A stretch of 64,000 nucleotides of DNA from Shewanella cyperi (GTDB lineage: Bacteria; Pseudomonadota; Gammaproteobacteria; Enterobacterales; Shewanellaceae): assembly GCF_017354985.1 (NCBI RefSeq), contig NZ_CP071501.1, forward strand, positions 639,501 through 703,500, written 5' to 3'. The notes under the pieces were generated by a model. It was not told where the DNA came from. It ran no database searches and saw only the letters and a list, made by a program, of their open reading frames with translations. Position numbers and translations under genes: made by a program. Of the stretch, positions 35,963 to 42,699 are shown piece by piece. The first letter of the stretch is position 1, and each line of letters starts with the position of its first letter.

Positions 35963-36538
35963 ATGCAAACACAGGAAATGGCGTTATTGACCCATGATGC
36001 CTTGTTGTTGCCAGATGGACGGCTGGAGTTGAGGATCATTGAGCCGCGCTATCTGCGTATGGTAGCCGATGTGTTCAAGGGGCGTTATCCCCTCGCTTTT
36101 GGCATGCTCAAGCCCAATGGTCATCCCCCCTGCTATCCCGAAGCCACACAATGCAAGATTATCGATTTTAACCAGCTGGAAGACGACTCCCTCAGCATAG
36201 TGCTGGAAGGCGAACAGCGGGTACGTATCATCTCGGCCGCCCAGGAAAGGGACGGGCTGTGGAAGGTGCGGGCCGTGCCTTGCCAGAACTGGGCCCACGA
36301 GCCCATTTTGGGGGAATTCACCATCATCAGCGCGGCACTGGAGCAGTTTTATCAGGTCAATCCCGATCTGCTGCACCTGTACCATGACATGCATCTGGAA
36401 GATGCGGCCTGGGTCAGCCAGCGCTGGTTGGAAGTGCTGCCCATGTACAACCAGGACAAGTTTAAACTGGTCAGCCAGCCCGATTGCCACAAGACCATGG
36501 ATTTTGTGTTGCGACTGATCAAGTCCCACGCCGGATAG
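35963..36538 (+). CDS. LON substrate-binding domain protein
   Basis: 191 residues from ATG 35963, with GGAGG six to ten nt upstream; the in-frame GTG at 35951 overlaps this Shine-Dalgarno. The sequence matches the N-terminal domain of Lon protease alone: 'LLLPDGRLELRIIEPRYLRM', 'GMLKPNGHPPCYPEATQCKI' and 'LEGEQRVRIISAAQERDG'. ATPase and protease domains are absent. Such stand-alone proteins are common in gammaproteobacteria and their role is unclear. The pseudouridine synthase gene follows on the same strand. Confidence 0.88.
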   Translation: MQTQEMALLTHDALLLPDGRLELRIIEPRYLRMVADVFKGRYPLAFGMLKPNGHPPCYPEATQCKIIDFNQLEDDSLSIVLEGEQRVRIISAAQERDGLWKVRAVPCQNWAHEPILGEFTIISAALEQFYQVNPDLLHLYHDMHLEDAAWVSQRWLEVLPMYNQDKFKLVSQPDCHKTMDFVLRLIKSHAG

Positions 36539-36617
36539 CGGGACGGGTTAGCCTGTTCACATACATGCGTCCCTTTGCGGGCGGCAGTGTTTGGCATTAC
36601 ACTGACGCCCCGCTTTT

Positions 36618-37595
36618 TTGCTTTGGATTTGGCCCTTGACCCCATCGACCACCGCCCGTGCGGCCCAGCCATCCTTCGTGGTCCTGCCGCGTGACTTATC
36701 TCCGAGTTTGACGGTATTTGCCTTTCTCGCCGAGCACTTTGCCCGCATCGGCGAGGAGGTGTGGCGTGCCCGCATTCAGAGTGGCAAGGTGCACTGGCAG
36801 GATGGCAGCCCCATAGATCTCGACACCCTCTGCCGGCCCACGGCCCGGGTCTATTATTACCGCGAGGTGGAGGCCGAAACCCAGATCCCCTTCAGGGAAA
36901 AAATCCTCTATCGGGACGAGCAGATCATGCTGGTGCACAAACCGCATTTTCTGCCGGTGACGCCGAGCGGCAACTATGTCAATGAATGCCTGGTGCACAG
37001 GTTGCGGATTGCCACCGGCATCAGCACAATCGCGCCGGCACACAGGCTCGATAGGGAAACCGCCGGGGTCATGCTGATGAGCCTCAACCCGGAGACCCGC
37101 CACAGATACCATGAGCTGTTTCTCAGCGGCACCATTTGTAAGGACTATCAGGCGGTGGCGGCGCTGACCCCTGAGCTGGCGGCGGCCCATAGTGAAGCCT
37201 CCAACAGTGAGGTTCGGGACTTGCCGCGGCACTGGACGGTGAAAAATCGCCTGCACGCCGCCGAGCCATCCTTTCTGATGCAGGTAATTCCGGGGGAGGC
37301 CAACAGCCACTCGGAAATCAGCCTGATTGCCGTCAAGGACGGTCTGGGTCTGTTTGAGCTCAGCCCCATCACAGGCAAAACCCATCAGCTGCGGGTGCAC
37401 ATGCAATCCTTGGGGATGCCGCTGCTGAACGATCGCTTCTATCCCACGCTTAAGCCCAAGGGCCCGGATGACTTTGACAAACCGCTCAAGCTGGTGGCCA
37501 AGCGCCTGAGGTTTCGCGATCCCATCAGCGGCCGCGATCACGATGTCAGCTGCGAGGGCTTTGACGCCGAGTTCCTTGAAACAGGGAGTCGCTGA
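36618..37595 (+). CDS. RluA-family RNA pseudouridine synthase
   Basis: Up to 325 residues; a TTG start at 36618 or 36636 is likely and neither has a clear Shine-Dalgarno. The catalytic motif 'APAHRLDRETAGVMLMS' (HRLDxxT with catalytic Asp) lies near residue 140, with 'ILYRDEQIMLVHKPHFLPV' before it and 'SPITGKTHQLRVHMQSLG' near 255. It isomerises uridines in rRNA or tRNA; the target base is unknown. A four-unit 16-bp tandem repeat begins at its 3' end. Confidence 0.88.
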   Translation: MLWIWPLTPSTTARAAQPSFVVLPRDLSPSLTVFAFLAEHFARIGEEVWRARIQSGKVHWQDGSPIDLDTLCRPTARVYYYREVEAETQIPFREKILYRDEQIMLVHKPHFLPVTPSGNYVNECLVHRLRIATGISTIAPAHRLDRETAGVMLMSLNPETRHRYHELFLSGTICKDYQAVAALTPELAAAHSEASNSEVRDLPRHWTVKNRLHAAEPSFLMQVIPGEANSHSEISLIAVKDGLGLFELSPITGKTHQLRVHMQSLGMPLLNDRFYPTLKPKGPDDFDKPLKLVAKRLRFRDPISGRDHDVSCEGFDAEFLETGSR

Positions 37596-37644
37596 CACAG
37601 GGAGCCGTTGAAACAAGGAGCCGTTGACACAGGGAGCCGCTCCT
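37581..37644 (+). repeat. 16-bp tandem repeat (four units) across the stop codon of the pseudouridine synthase gene
   Basis: Units ACAGGGAGTCGCTGAC, ACAGGGAGCCGTTGAA, ACAAGGAGCCGTTGAC, ACAGGGAGCCGCTCCT. The first contains the TGA stop. The other three follow it directly. Confidence 0.9.
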
Positions 37645-37677
37645 GTGCCTGGCTGAAACACAGGCTGATACAAGGGA

Positions 37678-39567
37678 TCAAGCATTGCGTGGCGGCAGAA
37701 ACTCAGTCTCAGTCATGTCCGCGTGCAGCACGGCGATGCGCTGCGGCGCGCCATCCTCCGCCAGCGTCAACAGGCCAATGCCGCTTTGATTCACCAGGCG
37801 CTGACTGCGGTGGCCATTGGGTCTGCGGCCGCGGATCAACATGCGCTTGCGCTTGGTAAACCAGTTCAGCGGCGAGAAGTGGCCATAGAGCCAACCGTTG
37901 AGACGGTCAAACCAGGGCAGCAGCTTTTCCGGGAACTGGTTCTTGAGGCCGCTGGCGGTGATCTGAAAGATATTGGGGCTGGCGTGACGGAAGCGGATGC
38001 TGATGTCGTAAGCGAAGGAGTAATGCACGTCGCCGGAGAGGATCACAAACTGCTGCGGTGTGCGCCTGTGCATAAATACCGACAGCAGGGTATTGGCCGA
38101 GCCCGGGTGGGCCATCCAGTTCTCCGCATCCACCAGCAGCGAACCGCCCAGCAGGGTGGCAGTGCGCTGCACCGCCTCTATCAGCTTGACCCCGAATATC
38201 GGCGCCGCCGAGACTATCACCACCTTCTCCTGTCCCAGCAGCTCCTGCTGCAGATCCATCAGCCCCTCCCAGTCCAGCAGCCCCGAGGGTTTGGTGGGAT
38301 GTGACTCGCTGCGCCAGCGGCGGGTGCGGGTGTCGAGCACCACCAGTCTGGGCTCAGTATCCAGGCTGTAATGCCAGCGCTCGAAGCTGAGCAGCTCATT
38401 TATCAGTTCATCCTGTAAGCCCGCATCCAGCCGGCCCTGGCCCGGCGTCAGCAATTTTCGCATTGCGGGCATGAGGTCCGTGAAGGCCCCTGGCCCATTG
38501 CCAAGGCCCTGACACAGGGTATAGGCCATCAAGGCATTGCCTATGATGCGGCGGGAGAAGGCATGACCATAGGCGGCCCGCTCCCAGTTGGCGGTCAGGT
38601 TCCAGTCGTCGGTGATGTCGTGATCATCAAAAATCATGTAGCTCGGAACGTTGGCCAGCAGGCGTCGTACCTGGCCAAGGCCCGCCTTGAATTGCAACAG
38701 CCGCTCCCACTGGGTTTGCCACTGGACCAGACGGGCCCCTTTCAGTCCCTCCGGTGAGTGGGGGATATCCAGCAAATGCCACAGCTCCGGCGACCAGACC
38801 AGGAGGTACTGGGCCAGCATTTCACTCAGGCTCACCAGATGGTTTTCGGCGATAGAGGAGGTAAATATGGGATGGTTGATGTACCAGTGCCACAGGGCGC
38901 TGGAGGCCGGGTAATTGGTACGCGGCAGCAGTGTCGCCGGTCTTTGGTACATGGCGGCCGGGCTGTAATCCAGGGACTCGCTGTTTGCCAGCGGCGCCCC
39001 CTGAAAGTCTTCCTGCCACAGTCCCAGCAAGCGGATCACCTGGGATATGGCATGCAGCATGGGGCCGGCCACATCGTCCATGTAGACCTGATCGCCGCTC
39101 AGCATCAGCAGCGCCGGACGCGCATCCGGATTGGCGGCAAGCCGGGTGTCGGCCGCCACCAGGGCATCACCACTGTGATGGTGTGGATTGCGGCAGCTGC
39201 CATGCATCAGGCTATCGAGTCTGTTGCTGAACCTTAGGCTGGGCCCTCGGTAGCCTTGGTAGGCCAAGCCCTCGACCTGAGCCAGTATCGAGCTCTGCCC
39301 ATGCTTGGCATCCTGCTCCAGCAGGTCGTATTCCAGACACTCAGGCTCAGCCAAAAGCCCCTCGGCCTCCACCGTCAGCAGGTACTGGAACGCCCTTTGC
39401 CCAAACGGCAGGCACTGGCTGTCTGTGATGGCAATCGTCTTGTCACCCAGTCTCAGGAGCAAGTCATCCAGTGGCCGGGAACTGACCAACCACAGGGTCA
39501 TACTGCTTGGTGTACAGCGGCGCAAAATTGGGCCGGCAATAATCAGGGGTAAAGGCAGGGCTGTCAT
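37678..39567 (-). CDS. PhoD-like metallophosphatase
   Basis: 629 residues. Metal-binding motifs of the PhoD-like group: 'SCRNPHHHSGDAL', 'LMLSGDQVYMDDVAGPML' near 155, 'YMIFDDHDITDDWN' near 312, and 'FVILSGDVHYSFAYDI' near 505. There is no obvious signal peptide; the N-terminus 'MTALPLPLIIAGPILRR' starts the β-domain directly. It is a probable phosphodiesterase or phosphatase; unlike the PhoA-type gene no Pho box was seen upstream. The stretch beyond its start holds repeat C. Confidence 0.85.
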   Translation of the reverse strand: MTALPLPLIIAGPILRRCTPSSMTLWLVSSRPLDDLLLRLGDKTIAITDSQCLPFGQRAFQYLLTVEAEGLLAEPECLEYDLLEQDAKHGQSSILAQVEGLAYQGYRGPSLRFSNRLDSLMHGSCRNPHHHSGDALVAADTRLAANPDARPALLMLSGDQVYMDDVAGPMLHAISQVIRLLGLWQEDFQGAPLANSESLDYSPAAMYQRPATLLPRTNYPASSALWHWYINHPIFTSSIAENHLVSLSEMLAQYLLVWSPELWHLLDIPHSPEGLKGARLVQWQTQWERLLQFKAGLGQVRRLLANVPSYMIFDDHDITDDWNLTANWERAAYGHAFSRRIIGNALMAYTLCQGLGNGPGAFTDLMPAMRKLLTPGQGRLDAGLQDELINELLSFERWHYSLDTEPRLVVLDTRTRRWRSESHPTKPSGLLDWEGLMDLQQELLGQEKVVIVSAAPIFGVKLIEAVQRTATLLGGSLLVDAENWMAHPGSANTLLSVFMHRRTPQQFVILSGDVHYSFAYDISIRFRHASPNIFQITASGLKNQFPEKLLPWFDRLNGWLYGHFSPLNWFTKRKRMLIRGRRPNGHRSQRLVNQSGIGLLTLAEDGAPQRIAVLHADMTETEFLPPRNA

Positions 39568-39739
39568 GGCCTAAGAGCAAGTCCTTATGGTGCTTTGATT
39601 TTTGAATCTGATTTTTTAAATTTGGCTTGCACCAAGGGTATAGATTCAACCGCCTTTAATAAAGGCTTTCCAAATCCTAAATCCGGTGTCAGCACACTGG
39701 GATACATGCAGCAATCAAGTCTGAAGGAAATGAGATATG
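39568..39739. other. Spacer upstream of the PhoD-like gene
   Basis: Holds the promoter side of the PhoD-like gene and a small hairpin GCCTTT-AAT-AAAGGC near 39650. No gene is recognised. Confidence 0.4.
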
Positions 39740-40020
39740 CCTTGGTTGTAGGAAGATTCAGTCGCTTTTCAAGCGACGAAAGTCGTGGTGTTCCACACCA
39801 CACCGGGCAAGGGGCTTTGCGCGTCCAAAGACCCTTGCATCCCAAAGGACGCCCCCGACGGTGCCTAAAACCCCTCGGGCTTATGGCGCAAATAGGCTAA
39901 CGCGCCAGACGCTCATCCATGATTCGACTGGCGCTGCTTCGGCATCCATGCCTCGCCACGCCATTTGCACCAACGCCCTTCGGCGGCACCGATGGGGAAT
40001 TGCCCCTGCATTCTGCAAGT
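39740..40020 (+). repeat. Structured repeat element C (3' half only)
   Basis: Carries the hairpin module without the 5' domain. H1 is GTCGCTT-TTC-AAGCGAC (39761-39777), H2 GTGGTG-TTCCA-CACCAC (39785-39801), H3 CAAGGGGCTTTG-6 nt-CAAAGACCCTTG (39808-39837) and H4 GCATCC-CAAA-GGACGC. H1 and H2 use different bases from A and B yet stay fully paired. The right part shares CCTCGGGCTTATGG-like and GCATCCATGCCTCGC segments with B. It is the left flank of the cassette array. Confidence 0.85.
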
Positions 40021-40255
40021 TAAGTGTTGTACCTTTCCACCCCCACTTTGCTACAAGCCAACGGCATCGAAATTCGAACCTTCCTTCGACCTCAAGCTTT
40101 TGAATAAAAGGGCTAATATTCTACAGACGACGGTAAAAAGCTGTGTTAGCTTTCTCAGCATAAGATGTGTGTAGAGCCAATCTTGCAAGATAGCTCTAGC
40201 TTGTCAGATTGAATTACCTTGCAAGGTCACACTATTAAAATGTTATATTTTAAAT
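40021..40255. other. AT-rich left end of the cassette array
   Basis: No gene. Core-like GTTATAT occurs at 40238, just before the first cassette gene, and GTTAGC at 40145; either may be the left recombination point. No attI or intI is recognisable. Confidence 0.4.
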
Positions 40256-40630
40256 ATGAAATATTTACTACTTTCAGTTTTGCTAGTTAATTTAGTGGGC
40301 TGTGACTCGTTCCCAAGGGCAAGTTATAGCCTAGGTTCGTTTTCCGAATATAGTGCCAAAGGTGAAATAGAAGCTCTATGTAGTCTGCTTGGGGAGATTG
40401 CTATTCGTAACTCACTTTCTCTCAGAGAACGAGATCGGCCAGAAACTCAGTGCTACTTTTCAGAATCGGAAATGAATAGTCTGGTTATCGGTGCGCGAAA
40501 GCTAAATGACCAATTGGTAATTGACGTGCAGGCTTTTAATCATAACAAAGAGTTTAAGGTAATTGATGCCCAGGTTGAACAATTGCTTGAGCAGGAATAT
40601 ACGGGTAAGTTTCTACATGTATCTAACTAA
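40256..40630 (+). CDS. Cassette 1: small lipoprotein of unknown function
   Basis: 124 residues with a lipoprotein signal (MKYLLLSVLLVNLVGC, lipobox LVGC). The mature part is polar and acidic, with no recognised domain ('YSAKGEIEALCSLLGEIAIR', 'YFSESEMNSLVIGARKL'). A possible -10 TATATT lies upstream. The stop is followed within a few bases by attC1, so this is a typical integron cassette gene. Composition is AT-rich compared with the flanking PhoD-like gene. Confidence 0.72.
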   Translation: MKYLLLSVLLVNLVGCDSFPRASYSLGSFSEYSAKGEIEALCSLLGEIAIRNSLSLRERDRPETQCYFSESEMNSLVIGARKLNDQLVIDVQAFNHNKEFKVIDAQVEQLLEQEYTGKFLHVSN

Positions 40631-40633
40631 AAA

Positions 40634-40727
40634 ATATAACAAGTTGCTGTTGTCGCCGCTGCGCGGCTGGGACAGCCTGCACGTCGCTTCGCTCTGTTTC
40701 AGCCGCCCCAATGCAAAGCGTTAGCCG
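40634..40727 (+). other. attC site 1
   Basis: Left end ATAACAAGTTGCTGTTG and right end CAATGCAAAGCGTTAGCC pair as in attC: TAAC with GTTA (R boxes) and TTGC..TTG with CAA..GCAA (L boxes). The core G|TTAGCC is at 40720. The interior is GC-rich and palindromic. About 94 bp. Confidence 0.85.
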
Positions 40728-40741
40728 CCAAGAAAATTCCC

Positions 40742-41065
40742 ATGCCATCGTCAAAAGCTGAACTCTCACAATTTTTCGGAGCCTACTTTCATCAGGACTG
40801 GGTTGATGAGCATTCCTCGTGGGAGCAAGTTGCGGAGCACTATGCAAAGGACTCCGGCCCATTGCTTACGCGACTCGTTGCTTCTGCAGTCGCCAAGCTT
40901 TCGGAGGCCCCAATCTCAGAAAAGGAATTGTCCGCTCAGGTGCAAGCGCTGGGTTGCTACTACTGGCCAGGCACTGATGAAGGTTATCGTTCGTGGCTCA
41001 GAGAACTTGCCGCCCACATGCTGGTGTTGGCGGCTAACCATTCGCTGCAGAGTCTACGGCCCTAA
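40742..41065 (+). CDS. Cassette 2: CdiI-type immunity-like protein
   Basis: 107 residues. The N-terminal 'LSQFFGAYFHQDWVDEHSSW' and C-terminal 'ALGCYYWPGTDEGYRSWLRE' resemble a family of contact-dependent-inhibition immunity proteins (CdiI_2-like, with FFG.YFhqDW). Such orphan immunity genes protect against toxins of neighbours. No cognate toxin is in the window. The gene starts 14 nt after attC1 and its last 12 codons lie inside attC2, usual for cassettes. The assignment rests on motif memory, not alignment. Confidence 0.65.
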   Translation: MPSSKAELSQFFGAYFHQDWVDEHSSWEQVAEHYAKDSGPLLTRLVASAVAKLSEAPISEKELSAQVQALGCYYWPGTDEGYRSWLRELAAHMLVLAANHSLQSLRP

Positions 41066-41081
41066 GCTCAAACGTTATGTG
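41031..41081 (+). other. attC site 2 (short)
   Basis: GGCTAACCATTCGCTGC at the left and AGCTCAAACGTTATGTG at the right, similar to the short aadA-type attC (CTAACAATTCG...AACTCAAGCGTTAG). Core G|TTATGT at 41074. About 51 bp; it overlaps the end of cassette gene 2. Confidence 0.78.
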
Positions 41082-41099
41082 TCTTTACAGAGGCAGTAA

Positions 41100-41351
41100 G
41101 TGCTAATCATAAATTTATTACTATCAGGCTTTATTTTATTTGTCATGTACGTTAGTTATACATTCCTAATTTACAGCACAAAAAATAAGACTAAATTTGG
41201 CATTAATTTAGCTGATATAAAATGTCCAGACTGTGGCACAATCCAACCCAAGGTACGCAAACCTCGAAACTTAAGACAAGCTTTGTGGGGGGGCATCACC
41301 TGCACGTGTGGATGTGAAATAGATAAGTATGGCAATAAAATCAACACATAA
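41100..41351 (+). CDS. Cassette 3: small membrane protein with zinc ribbon
   Basis: 83 residues from a GTG start. One N-terminal transmembrane helix (residues 4-26, 'INLLLSGFILFVMYVSYTFL') is followed by a cytoplasmic zinc-ribbon-like pair 'CPDCGTIQP' and 'CTCGCEID' about 25 residues apart. Function unknown. The stop codon overlaps the left R box of attC3. AT-rich. Confidence 0.68.
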   Translation: MLIINLLLSGFILFVMYVSYTFLIYSTKNKTKFGINLADIKCPDCGTIQPKVRKPRNLRQALWGGITCTCGCEIDKYGNKINT

Positions 41352-41424
41352 CCAGGTGCGGCATGTTTGCCCTGCGGGCTGGATTCGCGGCTGCGCCGCT
41401 CCTCCATGCGCACGGCGTTATATA
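41346..41424 (+). other. attC site 3
   Basis: The best of the four: ATAACCAGGTGCGGCATG pairs with CATGCGCACGGCGTTAT. There is one unpaired G in the left arm (GTGCG-G-CATG), as for the extrahelical bases that set strand choice in attC. Core G|TTATAT at 41417. The loop is GC-rich with an inner stem (GCGGCTGCGCCGC). Confidence 0.9.
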
Positions 41425-41434
41425 TTCAGGAACT

Positions 41435-41881
41435 ATGCAGCAATTTGAGATAAAACCTTTCTTCGGAATGGGTCCAATTAAGCTCGGGAGTGCATACACA
41501 GATGTCGAGTCCGTGTTGGGCAGCCCTGTTTCTAAAGTAAAGCAAGATGAAACCACCCAATACCATTACAAAGCGTTTTGTATTCACTTCAACGATGCGG
41601 GTAATGTTGAGTTCATAGCTGCAACCTTGGATCCTGACTATGAAATTAACTTCCTAGAAATCGATCCTTTGAGAACGCCCGCATCGGAAGTTATTGATCG
41701 AGTTTCAGGCTCCTACCGGTTCGACGAAGACGATTGGGAGTTAGGCTACAGCTACATTTTTCAAGACATACAAGTCTGCTTTTATCGGCCAACGATACCT
41801 GAGAACGACGACGATACAGACGGTAAGTTTTTTGAGGTTGTCAGCGTAGCAGAAAAGGGCTATTGGCAGCAGAATGCATAA
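41435..41881 (+). CDS. Cassette 4: protein of unknown function
   Basis: 148 residues from ATG 41435, with CAGGA upstream; an in-frame ATG within attC3 is rejected. The N-terminus 'FFGMGPIKLGSAYTDVESVLG' has the 'G.GP..LG...eV...lG' look seen in several toxin-immunity-type families. The C-terminus is acidic ('PENDDDTDGKFFE'). No signal peptide or membrane helix. The stop codon overlaps the left R box of attC4. A firm family is not recognised. Confidence 0.65.
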   Translation: MQQFEIKPFFGMGPIKLGSAYTDVESVLGSPVSKVKQDETTQYHYKAFCIHFNDAGNVEFIAATLDPDYEINFLEIDPLRTPASEVIDRVSGSYRFDEDDWELGYSYIFQDIQVCFYRPTIPENDDDTDGKFFEVVSVAEKGYWQQNA

Positions 41882-41914
41882 CAAGTGACAGTAGATTTCC
41901 GGCAATTGTTATTT
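41876..41914 (+). other. attC site 4 (minimal, right end of array)
   Basis: Left ATAACAAGTG and right CAATTGTTAT pair with one mismatch, with core GTTATTT at 41908. Only about 39 bp, so truncated or minimal. It marks the right edge of the array. Confidence 0.6.
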
Positions 41915-42029
41915 CTCCGATTCAGCTAATTGATCTCCCTAAAGAGTCCTATTTTCACTTTGGGCTGCTTGCAGGTACAACTCGGTACTTGCTGGTTGCA
42001 CCTGAGCTCTCCATCGAAGCTGCTTTGGT
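41915..42029. other. Spacer to the right of the cassette array
   Basis: A short ORF-like stretch with no support. No gene recognised. Confidence 0.4.
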
Positions 42030-42310
42030 GGTTGGGCTGAGTGAAACGGCCAAGCCGAGATAGGAATATCGAGGCAATGACCGTCGAGCAGGATGCGAGT
42101 CGGTCATGGTGGTCGTTTTCAGCCCAAAAGCCAAAGCGCTTGGCTTCGTCGGGGCGTCCTTTGGGATGCAAGGGGCTTTGGACGAGCAAAGCCCCTTGCC
42201 CGGAGGCGGCCTGGAAGGCCGCGACTTTTAGCTGCTGAAACTGAGGAAGTTATTAGAGTGAATGAATGTCGGAGACCCACGACTTTGGCCGCTGCTACTG
42301 AGGCATCACT
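42030..42310 (-). repeat. Structured repeat element D (inverted, 3' half)
   Basis: Reading the minus strand: H2 GCGGCC-TTCCA-GGCCGC, H3 CAAGGGGCTTTG-6 nt-CAAAGCCCCTTG (42169-42198) and degenerate H4, then CGACTCGCATCCTGCTCGAC shared with element A. H2 again differs on both arms from the other copies yet is perfectly paired. A further minus-strand fragment (CAAAGTCGTGGGTCTCC, about 42270-42290) is a partial second copy of the H1-H2 junction. D is the right flank of the cassette array, in opposite orientation to C. Confidence 0.85.
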
Positions 42311-42344
42311 CACAGCTTGCGGCACAACTAGCCAGGTGCTTTTG

Positions 42345-42519
42345 CCGCACTTGCGGCAACAAAAAACCACCCATTGGGTGGTTTTCTTAAATAAGCCGGG
42401 TTAGCTATCAGCCTTCTTTCGAACGGCGTGGTTTGCGATTGGATGGCGCCTTGCGGTCGCTGAACTTTCTTTCACCGTGGCCAAAGCGCTCACCTTGTGG
42501 TTTGTGCGGACGCTTGGGA
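42345..42519 (-). pseudogene. Duplicated 3' end of deaD with its terminator (fragment)
   Basis: Minus-strand codons ending at 42408 read ...ERKFSDRKAPSNRKPRRSKEG-stop, matching the C-terminus of the intact DEAD-box helicase (46289). Upstream 'KRPHKPQGERF' matches 'KRPRKPQGERF' with a ~27-bp in-frame deletion between. The terminator AACCACCC-ATT-GGGTGGTT (42365-42383) and the preceding TTGCGGCAAC are duplicated too. Divergence of a few percent suggests an old event or a copy from a related strain. Confidence 0.88.
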
Positions 42520-42651
42520 AAAGATCCACCAGGACTTTGGGAATTTGACCGACCCGGCCTTTTAAAGAGGCGGCGGTAGAGTCGCTGAAGGCCTCCTCGG
42601 CAGCGCTGGCCAAGGCTGGGCTGTCACTTTGATGGCCTGTTGCTCACTAGT

Positions 42652-42679
42652 AAAAAAGCCCCATGCATGGGGCTTTTTT
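42652..42679 (-). terminator. Terminator of the large lipoprotein gene
   Basis: AAAAAGCCCC-ATGCAT-GGGGCTTTTTT; on the minus strand it lies just past the lipoprotein stop codon. Confidence 0.9.
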
Positions 42680-42699
42680 AATTTAACGACTTAATCCGG

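Noticed and set aside
40256..41914. Complete integron with intI and attI
   Set aside because: No tyrosine-recombinase frame within the window; only attC sites were recognised.
41863..42063. 66-codon frame at the right edge of the cassette array
   Set aside because: Overlaps attC 4 and has no Shine-Dalgarno.
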